64,000 nucleotides of DNA from Fusobacterium massiliense. GTDB lineage: Bacteria; Fusobacteriota; Fusobacteriia; Fusobacteriales; Fusobacteriaceae. Shown here piece by piece: positions 7,923-17,805 of the stretch. Location of the stretch: the NCBI RefSeq assembly GCF_900095705.1, contig NZ_LT608327.1, positions 496,001 to 560,000 on the forward strand, in the 5' to 3' direction. Numbering within the stretch: position 1 is the stretch's first letter; every line of letters begins with the position of its first letter. The translations under genes were made by a program, and so were the position numbers. The notes below the pieces were generated by a model. That model saw only the letters and a program-made list of their open reading frames with translations, was not told the DNA's origin and did not search any database.

Positions 7923-9545
7923 TTATACTATATCAATCTTAATTTTATCTATTATAACCGTTTTTTGATTGTTATATATAACAAATCCTGCTTTTGCACC
8001 ATTTGGTTTAGATACATTTTTTCTTAAAGTATAGTCTACTGATAGTCTATCTCCTACAAGTCCTTTAGAAAAATGAGCTGCTATCTGAGCTGCTTCCATG
8101 ATTATTTCATCTGTTAATCTATCAGTTTTAACTATGACATGTGAACTAGGAATATCTTTCACATGAAACCAATAATCAGACTTTGAAGAAACTTTAAAAG
8201 TTAAATTATCATTTTCAATATTATTTCTTCCATATAAAATAATATAATTATCCTTTTCTATTATTCCATAATTTATAGATTTTTTTAATTTATTTTTTTT
8301 CTTTATATTTTCACTTTTTAAATATTTATAAGATATTAATTCTTCCTCTATCTCTCTTAATGCAACTACATCTGAAGCAGTTTCTATAAACAATAATGTA
8401 CTTTCTAAGTACTTTATTTCATTCATTATCTCTTCTTCTCTTCTAAGTGCATTAACTAAACCTCTTTTAGTTTTATTATATTTTTTATAAATTCTATCTA
8501 AATTTTCTTTAGGACTTATTAAAGGATTTAACTCTATGTCTATTTCTTTATTATTATAAAAATCATATGCTTTTATATTAGACATACCTTTTTTTACATT
8601 ATATAGAACAGAAGCTAAAATATTCCCTTGATTTTTTATATTTTCCATATTCTGAGACTCTTCTATATCTTTTTTTATCATAGATATAATTTTTTCTAAT
8701 TTTTTTATTTTTTTATCTAACGTAGTTTTTAATTTATTTTTTAATAGCATAAAACTAGTTGCTTTATATTCATAATCAATAAAAAAATTAATCATATCAA
8801 AATATGTTTCAAATTTTTTTACTTCATCAAAACTAACAGGAGCTAAATCTAAAACTGTCGCTAATTTAATGATAGAATTTTCAAAATAAATTGTAGGTTT
8901 GATTTCATCTTTTAATATATTTTCAAAAATTTCATAATTTTCAAGTTTGCTTACTAATATCTTTCCAAGACCTTCAATATCCATCAATTTATTGTTTTTT
9001 TGTTTTTCATCAAATTCTTCTTTTTGAATTTCAAAAGGAGAAATTTTACTTTCAAATTTAGGTCTTTTATACTCTTCTCCTAAAAATAATGTTCTGTCAC
9101 TTGTTTCTGATAAATGAAACTTTTTCAAACTATCTATAATTTTGTTATCAGCATCTGTAAAAATTATATTTGCTAATTTCCCTAAACATTCAAAATATAT
9201 TTTATGTTTTTTTATTTCTCCTAGTTCATTTATTTTTGAAAAATGAAAAACTAAAATTCTATCAAGTCCTAATTGTTCTATATTAACAAGACTCGAATTC
9301 ATTAAATACTTTCTCAAATTAGAAATAAATGATGAAGCTATATCTAAAATTGGTTGCTCTTTATTTTTAGTTATATAGCATATTGGCAAAGTTGGTATAC
9401 AAGAAAATAAAAGTTCTATTTTACCAAAATGAAGAGATACAGAATACTCATTATTTTTAAAAATTCTATTAACTCTTTTAGACAACAAGTCTTTCTTCAA
9501 TTCTTCCTTTATTTTTGAAATTGATATACCATCTATATATAGCAT
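7923..9545 (-). CDS. rqcH: RqcH, ribosome quality-control NFACT protein
   Basis: RqcH binds stalled 50S subunits and recruits tRNA-Ala to add C-terminal alanine tails. Older annotations call it fibronectin-binding protein A. The 540 residues show an NFACT-N start (MLYIDGISISKIKEEL), a long Lys/Glu-rich coiled coil about 275-400, and an NFACT-R domain near the C-terminus with the signature SDYWFHVKDIPSSHVIVKT followed by AAQIAAHFSKG. It begins one base after the end of the MarR-FeoA gene, so it is the last gene of that operon. Length and domain order are normal for the family. Confidence 0.9.
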   Translation of the reverse strand: MLYIDGISISKIKEELKKDLLSKRVNRIFKNNEYSVSLHFGKIELLFSCIPTLPICYITKNKEQPILDIASSFISNLRKYLMNSSLVNIEQLGLDRILVFHFSKINELGEIKKHKIYFECLGKLANIIFTDADNKIIDSLKKFHLSETSDRTLFLGEEYKRPKFESKISPFEIQKEEFDEKQKNNKLMDIEGLGKILVSKLENYEIFENILKDEIKPTIYFENSIIKLATVLDLAPVSFDEVKKFETYFDMINFFIDYEYKATSFMLLKNKLKTTLDKKIKKLEKIISMIKKDIEESQNMENIKNQGNILASVLYNVKKGMSNIKAYDFYNNKEIDIELNPLISPKENLDRIYKKYNKTKRGLVNALRREEEIMNEIKYLESTLLFIETASDVVALREIEEELISYKYLKSENIKKKNKLKKSINYGIIEKDNYIILYGRNNIENDNLTFKVSSKSDYWFHVKDIPSSHVIVKTDRLTDEIIMEAAQIAAHFSKGLVGDRLSVDYTLRKNVSKPNGAKAGFVIYNNQKTVIIDKIKIDIV

Positions 9546-9546
9546 A

Positions 9547-10224
9547 TTAATCAGCCTTTACTCCAATAAGATTTTTAGCATCTAGTATATCTAACATTAA
9601 AACTTCTCCATCTTCTTTTTTTATTTTAAATTGTGATTTATCTCCAGAATTTAAAACTGTTAAAAGACTGAAATTTTCAATTCCATGGCTTAAAAAATAA
9701 TTTTGAACAATAGGAGTTCCTTTTATTTCTACTATAGATACTTTTGTTCCCACTTGGAAATCTGTTATTGTCATAGGTTTAAAATAGTCTGTTTTATTTC
9801 TTAATGATTCTAAAATAACTTCAAATATATTTACAAATTTTTCTAAATCATCAGCCGGAATATTTTCAGTTATAGATGCCATTATCATTTTGTGATAATT
9901 GTTATGATAAGTTAAAGCATCTATTCCTTTTTTTGTAAGAGATACAAATACTTTTCTTCTATCAGTAGTCGATCTAGCTCTATCAATATACCCTTTATCT
10001 GATAATTTTGAAATTGCAACAGTGGCTGTACCCATAGTTATTCCAATTTTATCAGCCAATTCATTCATTGTAAGCTGAGTATCTTCTCCTATTGATTCTA
10101 TTATGTGTAATTCTGTATGTGTTAAAGCTTTTATTCCTCTTTTTAATGCCATATCTTCTGTTTTGTAAAATAGTTTGTAATATTCCTCTAAAACATCATT
10201 TACTCTTTCAATATTTACTGTCAT
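9547..10224 (-). CDS. MarR-family regulator fused to a FeoA-like domain
   Basis: The first 145 or so residues are a MarR winged helix: TMNELADKIGITMGTATVAISKLSDKGYI is the recognition region and RSTTDRRKVFVSLTKKG the wing. The last 75 residues, from MTITDFQVGTKVSIVEIKG to the end, read as a FeoA/SH3-like domain, the module that ends DtxR-type metalloregulators and forms the small iron-transport protein FeoA. The start ATG overlaps the rpe stop by one base. A metal- or redox-responsive repressor is plausible, but the ligand and targets are unknown. The MarR call is firm and the FeoA call is from pattern only. Confidence 0.78.
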   Translation of the reverse strand: MTVNIERVNDVLEEYYKLFYKTEDMALKRGIKALTHTELHIIESIGEDTQLTMNELADKIGITMGTATVAISKLSDKGYIDRARSTTDRRKVFVSLTKKGIDALTYHNNYHKMIMASITENIPADDLEKFVNIFEVILESLRNKTDYFKPMTITDFQVGTKVSIVEIKGTPIVQNYFLSHGIENFSLLTVLNSGDKSQFKIKKEDGEVLMLDILDAKNLIGVKAD

Positions 10225-10874
10225 TATTTCCCTCCCTTAGATTTCAATAAATCAATTCTTTCTTTATAATCTCCTGAAAACACATAAGAACCAGCTACAA
10301 ATACATTAGCTCCTGCTTCTACACAAACTTTTATAGTTTCATCTGTAATTCCACCATCAACTTCTATATCTATATCAGCTCTCATTTCTCTAATTTTCTT
10401 TATTTTTTCTACAACAGCCGGAATAAATTTTTGACCTCCAAAACCTGGATTTACACTCATAACTAACACCATATCTAAGTCATTTATTACATATTTTAAT
10501 ACTTCTTCTGATGTTGATGGGTTTAACGAAACTCCTGCTTTTACTCCTAATGCTTTTATTTGTTGTATTACTCTATGTAAATGAATAGTTGATTCAGCAT
10601 GAACAACAACTATATCAGCACCTGCTTTTACAAAATCTTCTATATATCTTTCTGGTCTATCTATCATCAAATGCACATCAAAAACTAGATCTGTATATTT
10701 TCTAACGCACTTAATTACAGGGGGACCAAAAGTTAAATTTGGCACAAAATTCCCGTCCATAACATCTATATGTACATAATCTGCACCTGCCTTATCTATA
10801 GCAACAATCTCTTCTCCTAATTTAGAAAAATCACTTGATAATATAGATGGTGCTATTTTAATTTTATCAGTCAT
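10224..10874 (-). CDS. rpe: Ribulose-phosphate 3-epimerase
   Basis: Interconverts ribulose-5-phosphate and xylulose-5-phosphate in the pentose phosphate pathway. The 216-residue TIM barrel shows the family landmarks: [11 protein letters not shown] at the N-terminus, [16 protein letters not shown] with metal-binding His and Asp, [20 protein letters not shown], and EVDGGI with the catalytic Asp. It overlaps rsgA by 8 bases upstream and the MarR gene by 1 base downstream, so translation is coupled. The rsgA-rpe pairing is the same as in Bacillus. Confidence 0.96.
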   Translation of the reverse strand: MTDKIKIAPSILSSDFSKLGEEIVAIDKAGADYVHIDVMDGNFVPNLTFGPPVIKCVRKYTDLVFDVHLMIDRPERYIEDFVKAGADIVVVHAESTIHLHRVIQQIKALGVKAGVSLNPSTSEEVLKYVINDLDMVLVMSVNPGFGGQKFIPAVVEKIKKIREMRADIDIEVDGGITDETIKVCVEAGANVFVAGSYVFSGDYKERIDLLKSKGGK

Positions 10875-11754
10875 ATTTATTCCACCTTTCTTTTAATAAC
10901 TCTAAAGTTTTTTTATAAAAATTATATCTCTCTTCTGATATTATATTTTCTTCTACAGATTTTTTTATACTACACCCGGGTTCGTGAATATGATTACAAT
11001 CTAAAAATTTACAAGCTCCTTTTCCTGAAAACTCTGGAAATAAATCTATTAATTCCTCTCTATTTTTTATGTCAGGTAGGTCTATTGAAGAAAATCCAGG
11101 AGTATCTATAATATAGCCTCCACTTTTCATTTTCATCATATTTGAATCCCTTGTTGTATGTTTACCCCTTCTTAATCTTTCACTTATTTCACCAGTTTTT
11201 AACTTTACTTCACTTTGTAAAAAATTAATAAGACTAGATTTCCCAACCCCACTAGGTCCTCCAATCACAGTAATTTTTCCTTTAATGTATTCCTCAACTT
11301 CTGTAAGTCCTATTTTCTCTTGGCAAGAAATCATAAAAAAAGGAACATCTATATTTTTTAAAAAAAGTAACTTTTCTTTTATAACTTCTAATTCTTCTGT
11401 TGTTAAATAATCAATTTTATTTACTATTACAATAGGTTTTACATTAAAATAAAATGCTGTTAATAATAAAAAATTTATTCTATCATAGTCTATTTGAGGA
11501 TTTTTTGCAGCAAATTGTATTGCTAAATAGTCTACATTTGAAACAATAGGTCTGATTAAGAGATTTTTTCTCTCTTTTATTTCTTCAATAGCATTATCTT
11601 CTGAAACTTCAACTATATCTCCTACAACACAATTATATTTATTATTTTTCTTTTTCAATACTCCTCTTAACTTACATTCTAAAACTTGGTTTTCTATTTC
11701 TACATAATAAAAACCTTGTATTTTATTTATAACTACTCCTTGTATTTTATTCAT
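10867..11754 (-). CDS. rsgA: Ribosome small-subunit-dependent GTPase A
   Basis: A circularly permuted GTPase that helps late 30S assembly. Order along the 295 residues: an OB-fold, then the G4 motif (VIVNKID) ahead of G1 ([13 protein letters not shown]) and G3 ([12 protein letters not shown]), which is the permutation typical of the family. The C-terminal zinc site has C-x4-C-N-H-x-H and GC ([14 protein letters not shown]). It starts 7 bases after the PASTA-protein gene and overlaps rpe, as part of a locus resembling Bacillus prkC-rsgA-rpe. Confidence 0.95.
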   Translation of the reverse strand: MNKIQGVVINKIQGFYYVEIENQVLECKLRGVLKKKNNKYNCVVGDIVEVSEDNAIEEIKERKNLLIRPIVSNVDYLAIQFAAKNPQIDYDRINFLLLTAFYFNVKPIVIVNKIDYLTTEELEVIKEKLLFLKNIDVPFFMISCQEKIGLTEVEEYIKGKITVIGGPSGVGKSSLINFLQSEVKLKTGEISERLRRGKHTTRDSNMMKMKSGGYIIDTPGFSSIDLPDIKNREELIDLFPEFSGKGACKFLDCNHIHEPGCSIKKSVEENIISEERYNFYKKTLELLKERWNKYD

Positions 11755-11761
11755 CTCCTTA

Positions 11762-12292
11762 TTATTCTAATCCATTACTTACTAAAAATACAAATTTTTG
11801 CCCTTTTGATACAGGTTCTCCACTTTTTGGAGATGTTGCTATTACTTGACTTATAGGTAACTCAGATTTTATTCTTTTTACCTCTTGAACAGACATTCCA
11901 TTTTTTTCTAATACAGCTGTTGCATCAAGATAATTCATTCCAATTAAATCATCTAAAAATACAGATGGTTCATCTTTACTTACCCATATTTTTATGTTTC
12001 TATGTCTTTTTACTATTTCTCCTTCTTCTGGCTCTTGTACAGCGACTGTTCCATAAGGTAAATCTGAATAAATTTCTCCCATTTCCCTTATGTTTAAGGC
12101 TGATCTTGATATAGTTTTTTTAGCTTCTTCTAAACTTAGACCTACTAAGTTAGGAGTTTTATAATAAAATTCATTAAAGTAAATTCTTATAAATAGACGT
12201 GAGCCTAAAAAGAATATCAACAGCAATAGAATAGCATTTACAATTATCTTAGATGTTTTTATTCCTTTTTCTTCCTTTATATTTTTTGACAT
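11762..12292 (-). CDS. Membrane-anchored PASTA-domain protein (no kinase domain)
   Basis: 176 residues: a short cytoplasmic N-terminus, one transmembrane helix (IIVNAILLLLIFFLGSRLFI), then two PASTA repeats. The first starts KTPNLVGLSLEEAKKTI and ends IKIWVSK. The second starts LDDLIGMNYLDATAVL and ends FVFLVSN. PASTA domains bind peptidoglycan fragments or act as spacers, and here they would face the periplasm. The ATG at 12292 is chosen because AGGTG sits 6 bases upstream, while in-frame GTG and ATG codons just before it are too close. The gene occupies the place where Firmicutes have the PASTA kinase PrkC, but no kinase domain is encoded. Function is not known. Confidence 0.82.
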   Translation of the reverse strand: MSKNIKEEKGIKTSKIIVNAILLLLIFFLGSRLFIRIYFNEFYYKTPNLVGLSLEEAKKTISRSALNIREMGEIYSDLPYGTVAVQEPEEGEIVKRHRNIKIWVSKDEPSVFLDDLIGMNYLDATAVLEKNGMSVQEVKRIKSELPISQVIATSPKSGEPVSKGQKFVFLVSNGLE

Positions 12293-12800
12293 TTTCATCA
12301 CCTATAATTATTATTATTTAAATTATTTATTTTTGCAATAGTAATTTTAATAATATTTACTCCTTATAAAATAAAAAAATTATATTTTCATAAATATATT
12401 ATCTACAAATTAATAAATTATTTTATTTAATTTTATCATATTATTATAGACATAACAAGTATATTTTTCAAAGTAATTTATTTTTTAATAGTAATTTCAG
12501 TTAAAAATTATTTTGAAAGTCAAAAATATTTTTTAATGATAGATATTAGAACAATATGGAAAAGTATGAGTATAAGAATATTATTTTTTTTTAATTCTTC
12601 CCAATATTTATTTGATACAGATTAATCTTGTACATACAATTTTTTATAGTTTCTAGCATACCTATCACCTCTTAGCTAAATTTGACATTAAATTAAGTTA
12701 AAAAAGAACGAGTTACTATATCTTATTTTTCAAGAAATGGTCTATGCTTTTTCACTTTCATAACTCATAATTAAGATCGATTTAAGAATAACTTTTTTAG
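12293..12800. other. Gene-free AT-rich spacer between the PASTA gene and the CRISPR trailer
   Basis: About 500 bases of low-complexity AT-rich sequence with stops in all frames. I see no convincing gene, RNA or strong hairpin. The right end grades into the first decayed CRISPR repeat. Confidence 0.6.
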
Positions 12801-14284
12801 AGAAATTTCAATATGGTTTTACATCAATTAAAGAAGATATAAATTTGAATACTAGCTCTTTAGAAAATTTAAATTCCAATATGGTTTTACATCAATTAGC
12901 TATTGCTTATGCTGAGGTATTAATTTCACAATTTTAAATTCCAATATGGTTTTACATCAATTGTTGAACAAAAAGTAGATTTCTCTCAATATGTTCCTGG
13001 TTTTAAATTCCAATATGGTTTTACATCAATTTTAGTAGTATTTGAAAATACAGAGCTTCAAGTGATTTTAAATTCCAATATGGTTTTACATAAATTAAAG
13101 CTATCAATGATGATGGAACACCACTAGATGAATTTAAATTCCAATATGGTTTTACATAAATCTCTATAAAAATGAAAATGCTTTAGTTGTAAGTGACATT
13201 TAAATTCCAATATGGTTTTACATAAATGAAATGATTAGAAAGAATACTTTAAAAGCAGTAGTATTTAAATTCCAATATGGTTTTACATAAATAAATTAGA
13301 AACAGAAGTTAGAAGAACTAAAGCAAATTTAAATTCCAATATGGTTTTACATAAATGTTCATTGATGCTTCTCCATACTTTATTTTAGTATCATTTAAAT
13401 TCCAATATGGTTTTACATAAATTGAAAACGTTCATGTGAAAATGAGAAGAAGAAAGACATTTAAATTCCAATATGGTTTTACATAAATAAAATTCCCTCT
13501 AAAAATAAGTCATCTTCATTGCTATTTAAATTCCAATATGGTTTTACATAAATAGAAGAGAACAGGTAAGAGAAGTTCTCTAAGAGGTACATTTAAATTC
13601 CAATATGGTTTTACATAAATAAAAATAATGAAGCTAAGGAGTTAGCGACTAATTTTAATTTAAATTCCAATATGGTTTTACATAAATCTGAAAAACCTAC
13701 CCAAACAATATCCCCAACTTTACGATTTAAATTCCAATATGGTTTTACATAAATAAAACTTCAAGAAACATATAAAGATTTATTTAATCCATTTAAATTC
13801 CAATATGGTTTTACATAAATCTTGTAGATAAGGATTGTTAATTAATCTCTGCGTACATTTAAATTCCAATATGGTTTTACATAAATTTGTCATCATCATG
13901 AAATTTTGCAATACTACCATTATTTAAATTCCAATATGGTTTTACATAAATAAAATAAAATTGAATTAATACAAGGTTTAAAAATAAATATTTAAATTCC
14001 AATATGGTTTTACATAAATAAGATTAATTATTTTTTATTTTCAAGGGGGGATTATTTATTTAAATTCCAATATGGTTTTACATAAATTCAAAAACTACAA
14101 AGCATTAGCTTATGCAAGTGATAATTTAAATTCCAATATGGTTTTACATAAATTTGATTGAAGAAGGAATAGAAGTTCAATTAAATCAATTTAAATTCCA
14201 ATATGGTTTTACATAAATTCTGTAGAGGCTGCAAGGATAATGAAAAGATTTTCAATTTAAATTCCAATATGGTTTTACATAAAT
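12801..14284 (-). CRISPR. Type I-B CRISPR array, 23 repeats and 22 spacers
   Basis: The 30-nt repeat on the plus strand begins ATTTAAATTCC, continues AATATGG and ends TTTTACATAAAT. Spacing is 64-69 bases, so spacers are 34-39 nt. Repeats at the left end differ: the first lacks several bases of the start, and repeats 1-4 end in ACATCAAT. From repeat 6 on they are uniform. Decay on the left and the cas operon plus leader on the right put the leader at the right, so crRNA is read on the minus strand. In that sense the repeat ends GGAATTTAAAT, giving an 8-nt handle ATTTAAAT as in clostridial I-B repeats. All spacers look distinct. I could not identify targets. Confidence 0.97.
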
Positions 14285-14395
14285 AGGCATATTAAAAACT
14301 CTTTAATATAAAATATCTTTTTTATAGTTTTTTGTCAATCTAAAACTAATAAAAAAAATTTAAAAAAATTAAAAAATCTTAATTTTTTAATTTTA
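14285..14395 (-). promoter_or_regulatory. CRISPR leader with promoter
   Basis: AT-rich 111 bases between the newest repeat and the cas1 remnant. On the minus strand TTGACA (complement of 14333-14338) and TATTTT (14310-14315) are 17 bases apart and point into the array, so pre-crRNA transcription looks possible. The part nearest cas1 may be leftover cas1 sequence. Confidence 0.65.
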
Positions 14396-14728
14396 TTAAA
14401 TCCATTTGTAAATAAAGACTTCTATCCTTTTTTCAGGATTGATATAATGTTCCACTTGTTTAACTAAAAGCTGTCCTGAAACATTCATTTCTCTTGGATA
14501 AAAACTTCCTGTATAAAAAGTATAGTAATTAAAAAAATGTATTGGGATACCAAATTGTGATATATAATTGATAAATTTAGTATTAAAATTCATTTCAGAC
14601 ATAATATAAAAATCATCAATCATTTCAATAGGGATATCTCTTTTTTCATCTTGTTCATTGATAAATGTTATCGTATTATCTTTTCTTTTTAAAGTTCCAT
14701 TAGTGTAAAGAAAATAACTTCTTTTCAT
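14396..14728 (-). pseudogene. cas1: cas1, N-terminal fragment (truncated)
   Basis: Cas1 is the integrase of CRISPR spacer acquisition and is normally about 330 residues. Here only 110 are encoded. They match the N-terminal domain of type I-B Cas1: RSYFLYTNGTLKRKDNTI, then QFGIPIHFFNYYTFYTGSFYPRE and LLVKQVEHYINPEKRIE. The last residues (VFIYKWI) leave the family pattern. A neighbouring frame reads TNGFNKIKK, which resembles the next Cas1 segment, so a frameshift plus a deletion seems to have removed the rest. The catalytic C-terminal domain and the whole of cas2 are missing, and the CRISPR leader follows at once. It cannot work as an integrase. Confidence 0.9.
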
Positions 14729-14740
14729 ATTTGTTCCCTC

Positions 14741-15234
14741 CTATACAAAGCATAAATCAAAATAAGCACATTTTTTACAAATACTCTTTTTCTCTAATAT
14801 AGGAGGGCTTTCTTTACCTAAAATTTCTTTAATTCCTATTATTATATTTTCTAAGTTTTCTTTGTCTTTATCAGTTAAATTAACTTCAACTGTTTGTTTT
14901 AATAATGGATAGTCTAAAATACCTTTTAACCCAACTAATCCCTTTTTTTCTAAGTAATACAAATAATATTGAACCTGTAGTATTGAAGCTGGTTCTATTG
15001 AACTACTTTTTTTATTTCATGTAATATTTTTTTTGAACGAATAAAATCAATATTTATAACCCCATCTATATTAATTTTTTTCTCATCTCTAGTATAACTA
15101 TTTTCTTCCAATAGTTTCCCTAAAATAACATTTGAGTTATTTTCTTCAAGTTGAATGTCATTGGTAAAATACCATAGTTTTCTTTTACATACTTCATAAT
15201 AATAAACCATCAATCCCGTTATATCCTTATCCAT
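14741..15234 (-). pseudogene. cas4: cas4, split by a one-base frameshift in an A7 tract
   Basis: Cas4 is a Fe-S exonuclease that trims and selects prespacers. The first part (79 codons) has the N-terminal Cys (YEVCKRKLWY), GKLLEENSYTRDEKK, and the nuclease strand HEIKK, then runs out of frame. The second part, in another frame, continues SIEPASILQVQYYLYYLEKKGLVGLKG and ends with the Fe-S cysteines CKKCAYFDLC. The junction is a run of seven As after ATGAAAT (about 15005-15015). One more A restores EIKKSSSIEPAS, the conserved Cas4 sequence. So it is either a slippage mutant or a gene rescued by transcriptional slippage. It lies between cas3 and the cas1 fragment. Confidence 0.88.
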
Positions 15235-15303
15235 AATATCTATCTCCCCATAGTTTAATTGATAAAGTTTTACTTTTATGTAGTTAAAATTATTTTGAAT
15301 TAA

Positions 15304-17742
15304 TTAAATAAATTCATATGTTGGAAGCCCATCTTTGAAATCTTTTGCACTAAAGCCTAGTTCTTTATCATAGTTAGCTTCCATAATTGTTATTTTTTCA
15401 AATTTATTTATAGATTCAGATTTATATTTATTTGCATCAGCTTTTCCCTTTAAAATTTCTCCTATATATTTACTTAATTGATAATATTGAATTGAAAGAG
15501 TTTTCTTTAAAAGTTCAGTTTTAGCTTTCTGCCTTTCCTCTAAACCAAGATTTGTATCTTCAATTTTTTTTATAAGTCCCTTTATATTTTCTTCATTTTC
15601 TTCATAAATATTATATGGGATTACAGTAACACTTTGAATATCTCTAAGTTTTAAATCATCTTGTGAATTTTTATCACTATTTAAAATCATTTGATATTTA
15701 GCATAAGCTTTCTCAAATTCGTCAACAAAAGAGCTATCTTTTAAGTTTTCAAAACTTAAATTTTCTTCTATGAGTTTTATCTTATCTCCCTCATTAATTT
15801 GTTTAGAATAATTTTTAAATAATTCATTGTAGTCTTCAGAATTATCTAATTCGGTTTTAGATATAACTTTACAGTAATTTTCTAGACCTTTTTTTGAATT
15901 TTTATAAATATCTTTATCTATAAATCCATATTTTGAATCTTTTTCTTTCAAATATTTATCTTCAATTTTTAAATAAATAAAACAATTAGCTTTATCCACT
16001 GATTTTTTACCTTTACGGTTACATCTTCCAAATCTTTGGAATAGTGAATTTAAATCCTGTAGTTCTGTAAATAAATAATCAAAATCAATATCTAGTGAAG
16101 CTTCAACAAGTGAAGTTGATATCCAAATACCTTCTCCATTAAATTCAGTTTTTCCAAAATTTAAAATTTCTTGTTCTTTGCTTTCTCTATCCTCACGAAT
16201 AAAGTTTGAATGTAACATGTTAATTTTATTTTTTAAATCAACTTCTTCTTTTAATTTTAAATAAATTTCTTGAGCTTTTTTTATGGTATTACAGATAACT
16301 AAAATCTTATTTGATAATTTTTTTTCTTTTCTATTTTCTCTAAATTGCCATAAAATTTGCTCTATTCCAATTTCATCATCAATAAGTACTATATTATGTC
16401 TTATTTTTTGATTGTTAGTAAATTTCTTTTTTATAAAAAGAGCTTCTTCTGTAGTTTCTTCTGGCTTATCTAAATTTTTTATCACATTTTGATTATCTTT
16501 CATCAAGTATTTATTTAAAAAATACTCAATTATTGGTGGAAAAGTAGCTGTAACAATAGCAATTTTACCTCCCATTTCTATAATTTTAGTAATTCCAAAA
16601 ATTACAGCAGCCAGTAAATTTGCATCATACATTTGCATTTCATCTAAAATTATTTTTGAATAAGAAAGAGTAGCTAGTTTTGATTCATAACCTTTATATT
16701 TTAGAATAAAGTTAAATATTTGGTCTGGAGTACAAATAGTTACAGGTAGAGATAAATGTTTACCTCTTTTATTGTATTCTAAGATATCCATTTCCTTTTC
16801 ATCATTATCATCGATAACAAGCTCTTTTTTATTATTCAAATAATATTCAAGAGAATTTGAATGCAATAAACCTACTCTTTCTTCTTTATTTTCTCCTTTT
16901 ATTATAACTTCATTAAATCTCTTATACATTGCATTAATAGCTGTTCTAAGGGGAAGAACAAAGAATATCTTATTATTTCCTCCCCAAAGAAAGCCTCCTT
17001 CAGTTTTACCCATTCCTGTGTCTGCTATTGCAATTATATTTTTATGACTGTTTTCCTTACAAAATTTTTGCATATCATTCCAATCAGCTGATTTATCTTT
17101 TTCTTTAAATTCGTTCAACAAATTATTTAGAGCAGGTTCCAAAAAGTCATTTGGATATTCAATTTGATATCCACCACTAGCTGAATGGTCACATTTTATA
17201 AGTAAACCTAGTAATTTTATATTTTCTATTGTATTTAAATCTTGATAAGTTAAGTCAAGAGGGATAGAATCCTCATAAGTGATTATTTTCTTTGGTAAAT
17301 TGCTTTTTAATAATTTATCTAAATTTTGAAAAATTTTAAAATTTATAGTACTAATTGCATCCGAATACCTATGATGAAAAATAACTGAATAAAGAACAGA
17401 TAAATAATCATCTTCTGAAATAAAATCTTCAGAATTTATTAGAAAAGCTGAGATAATATTATGTTCTACTTCATTCTCCTTATCAAACTTTAAATATTTA
17501 GAGTCATATTTTTCACCATTAATTTTTTTTATATTTTCTTCTATTCTTTTTTGAAATTTAAAATTAATTTTTCCAACATCGTGATAATCAATGGCAGAAT
17601 TTAAAAGTAATATTTTCTTCTTATCATTAAGATATCCTAGATTTATTAAAATGTTTTTTTGCTTTTTTAAATCTAAATTATGTTCAAAAATATTTCTATC
17701 GGGTTTTGCTTTATATTTTTTTAAAAGTTCTTCACTCAGCAT
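15304..17742 (-). CDS. cas3: Cas3, HD nuclease-helicase, type I-B
   Basis: Cas3 is recruited by Cascade to nick and degrade target DNA. The 812 residues hold an N-terminal HD nuclease (His21, then YHDVGKIN with His54-Asp55, and VIFHHRYSDA near 121-129). The SF2 helicase follows: Walker A DTGMGKTE at 241-248, the DExH-type box LDEMQMY, motif III TATFPP, and motif VI QRFGRCNRKGK. All catalytic landmarks are present and length is normal. It is separated from cas5 by 75 bases that contain a strong hairpin, so its expression may be lower than that of the Cascade genes. Confidence 0.95.
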   Translation of the reverse strand: MLSEELLKKYKAKPDRNIFEHNLDLKKQKNILINLGYLNDKKKILLLNSAIDYHDVGKINFKFQKRIEENIKKINGEKYDSKYLKFDKENEVEHNIISAFLINSEDFISEDDYLSVLYSVIFHHRYSDAISTINFKIFQNLDKLLKSNLPKKIITYEDSIPLDLTYQDLNTIENIKLLGLLIKCDHSASGGYQIEYPNDFLEPALNNLLNEFKEKDKSADWNDMQKFCKENSHKNIIAIADTGMGKTEGGFLWGGNNKIFFVLPLRTAINAMYKRFNEVIIKGENKEERVGLLHSNSLEYYLNNKKELVIDDNDEKEMDILEYNKRGKHLSLPVTICTPDQIFNFILKYKGYESKLATLSYSKIILDEMQMYDANLLAAVIFGITKIIEMGGKIAIVTATFPPIIEYFLNKYLMKDNQNVIKNLDKPEETTEEALFIKKKFTNNQKIRHNIVLIDDEIGIEQILWQFRENRKEKKLSNKILVICNTIKKAQEIYLKLKEEVDLKNKINMLHSNFIREDRESKEQEILNFGKTEFNGEGIWISTSLVEASLDIDFDYLFTELQDLNSLFQRFGRCNRKGKKSVDKANCFIYLKIEDKYLKEKDSKYGFIDKDIYKNSKKGLENYCKVISKTELDNSEDYNELFKNYSKQINEGDKIKLIEENLSFENLKDSSFVDEFEKAYAKYQMILNSDKNSQDDLKLRDIQSVTVIPYNIYEENEENIKGLIKKIEDTNLGLEERQKAKTELLKKTLSIQYYQLSKYIGEILKGKADANKYKSESINKFEKITIMEANYDKELGFSAKDFKDGLPTYEFI

Positions 17743-17765
17743 TGGTGTCTCCTACATTAATAAAA

Positions 17766-17805
17766 ATATTTAGCTAGAAAATTTTAAAACTTTCTAGCTA
17801 AATAT
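17766..17805 (-). terminator. Long hairpin inside the cas operon, between cas5 and cas3
   Basis: ATATTTAGCTAGAAA (17766-17780) and TTTCTAGCTAAATAT (17791-17805) form a perfect 15-bp stem with a 10-base loop. Read on the minus strand it is followed by TTTTTATTA, so it can act as an intrinsic terminator or RNA-processing site between the Cascade genes and cas3. Confidence 0.75.

Noticed and set aside
12541-12575. CAATATGG near 12553 as an older, decayed CRISPR repeat beyond the array.
   Set aside because: Eight matching bases without repeat spacing or further matches; not enough to extend the array.
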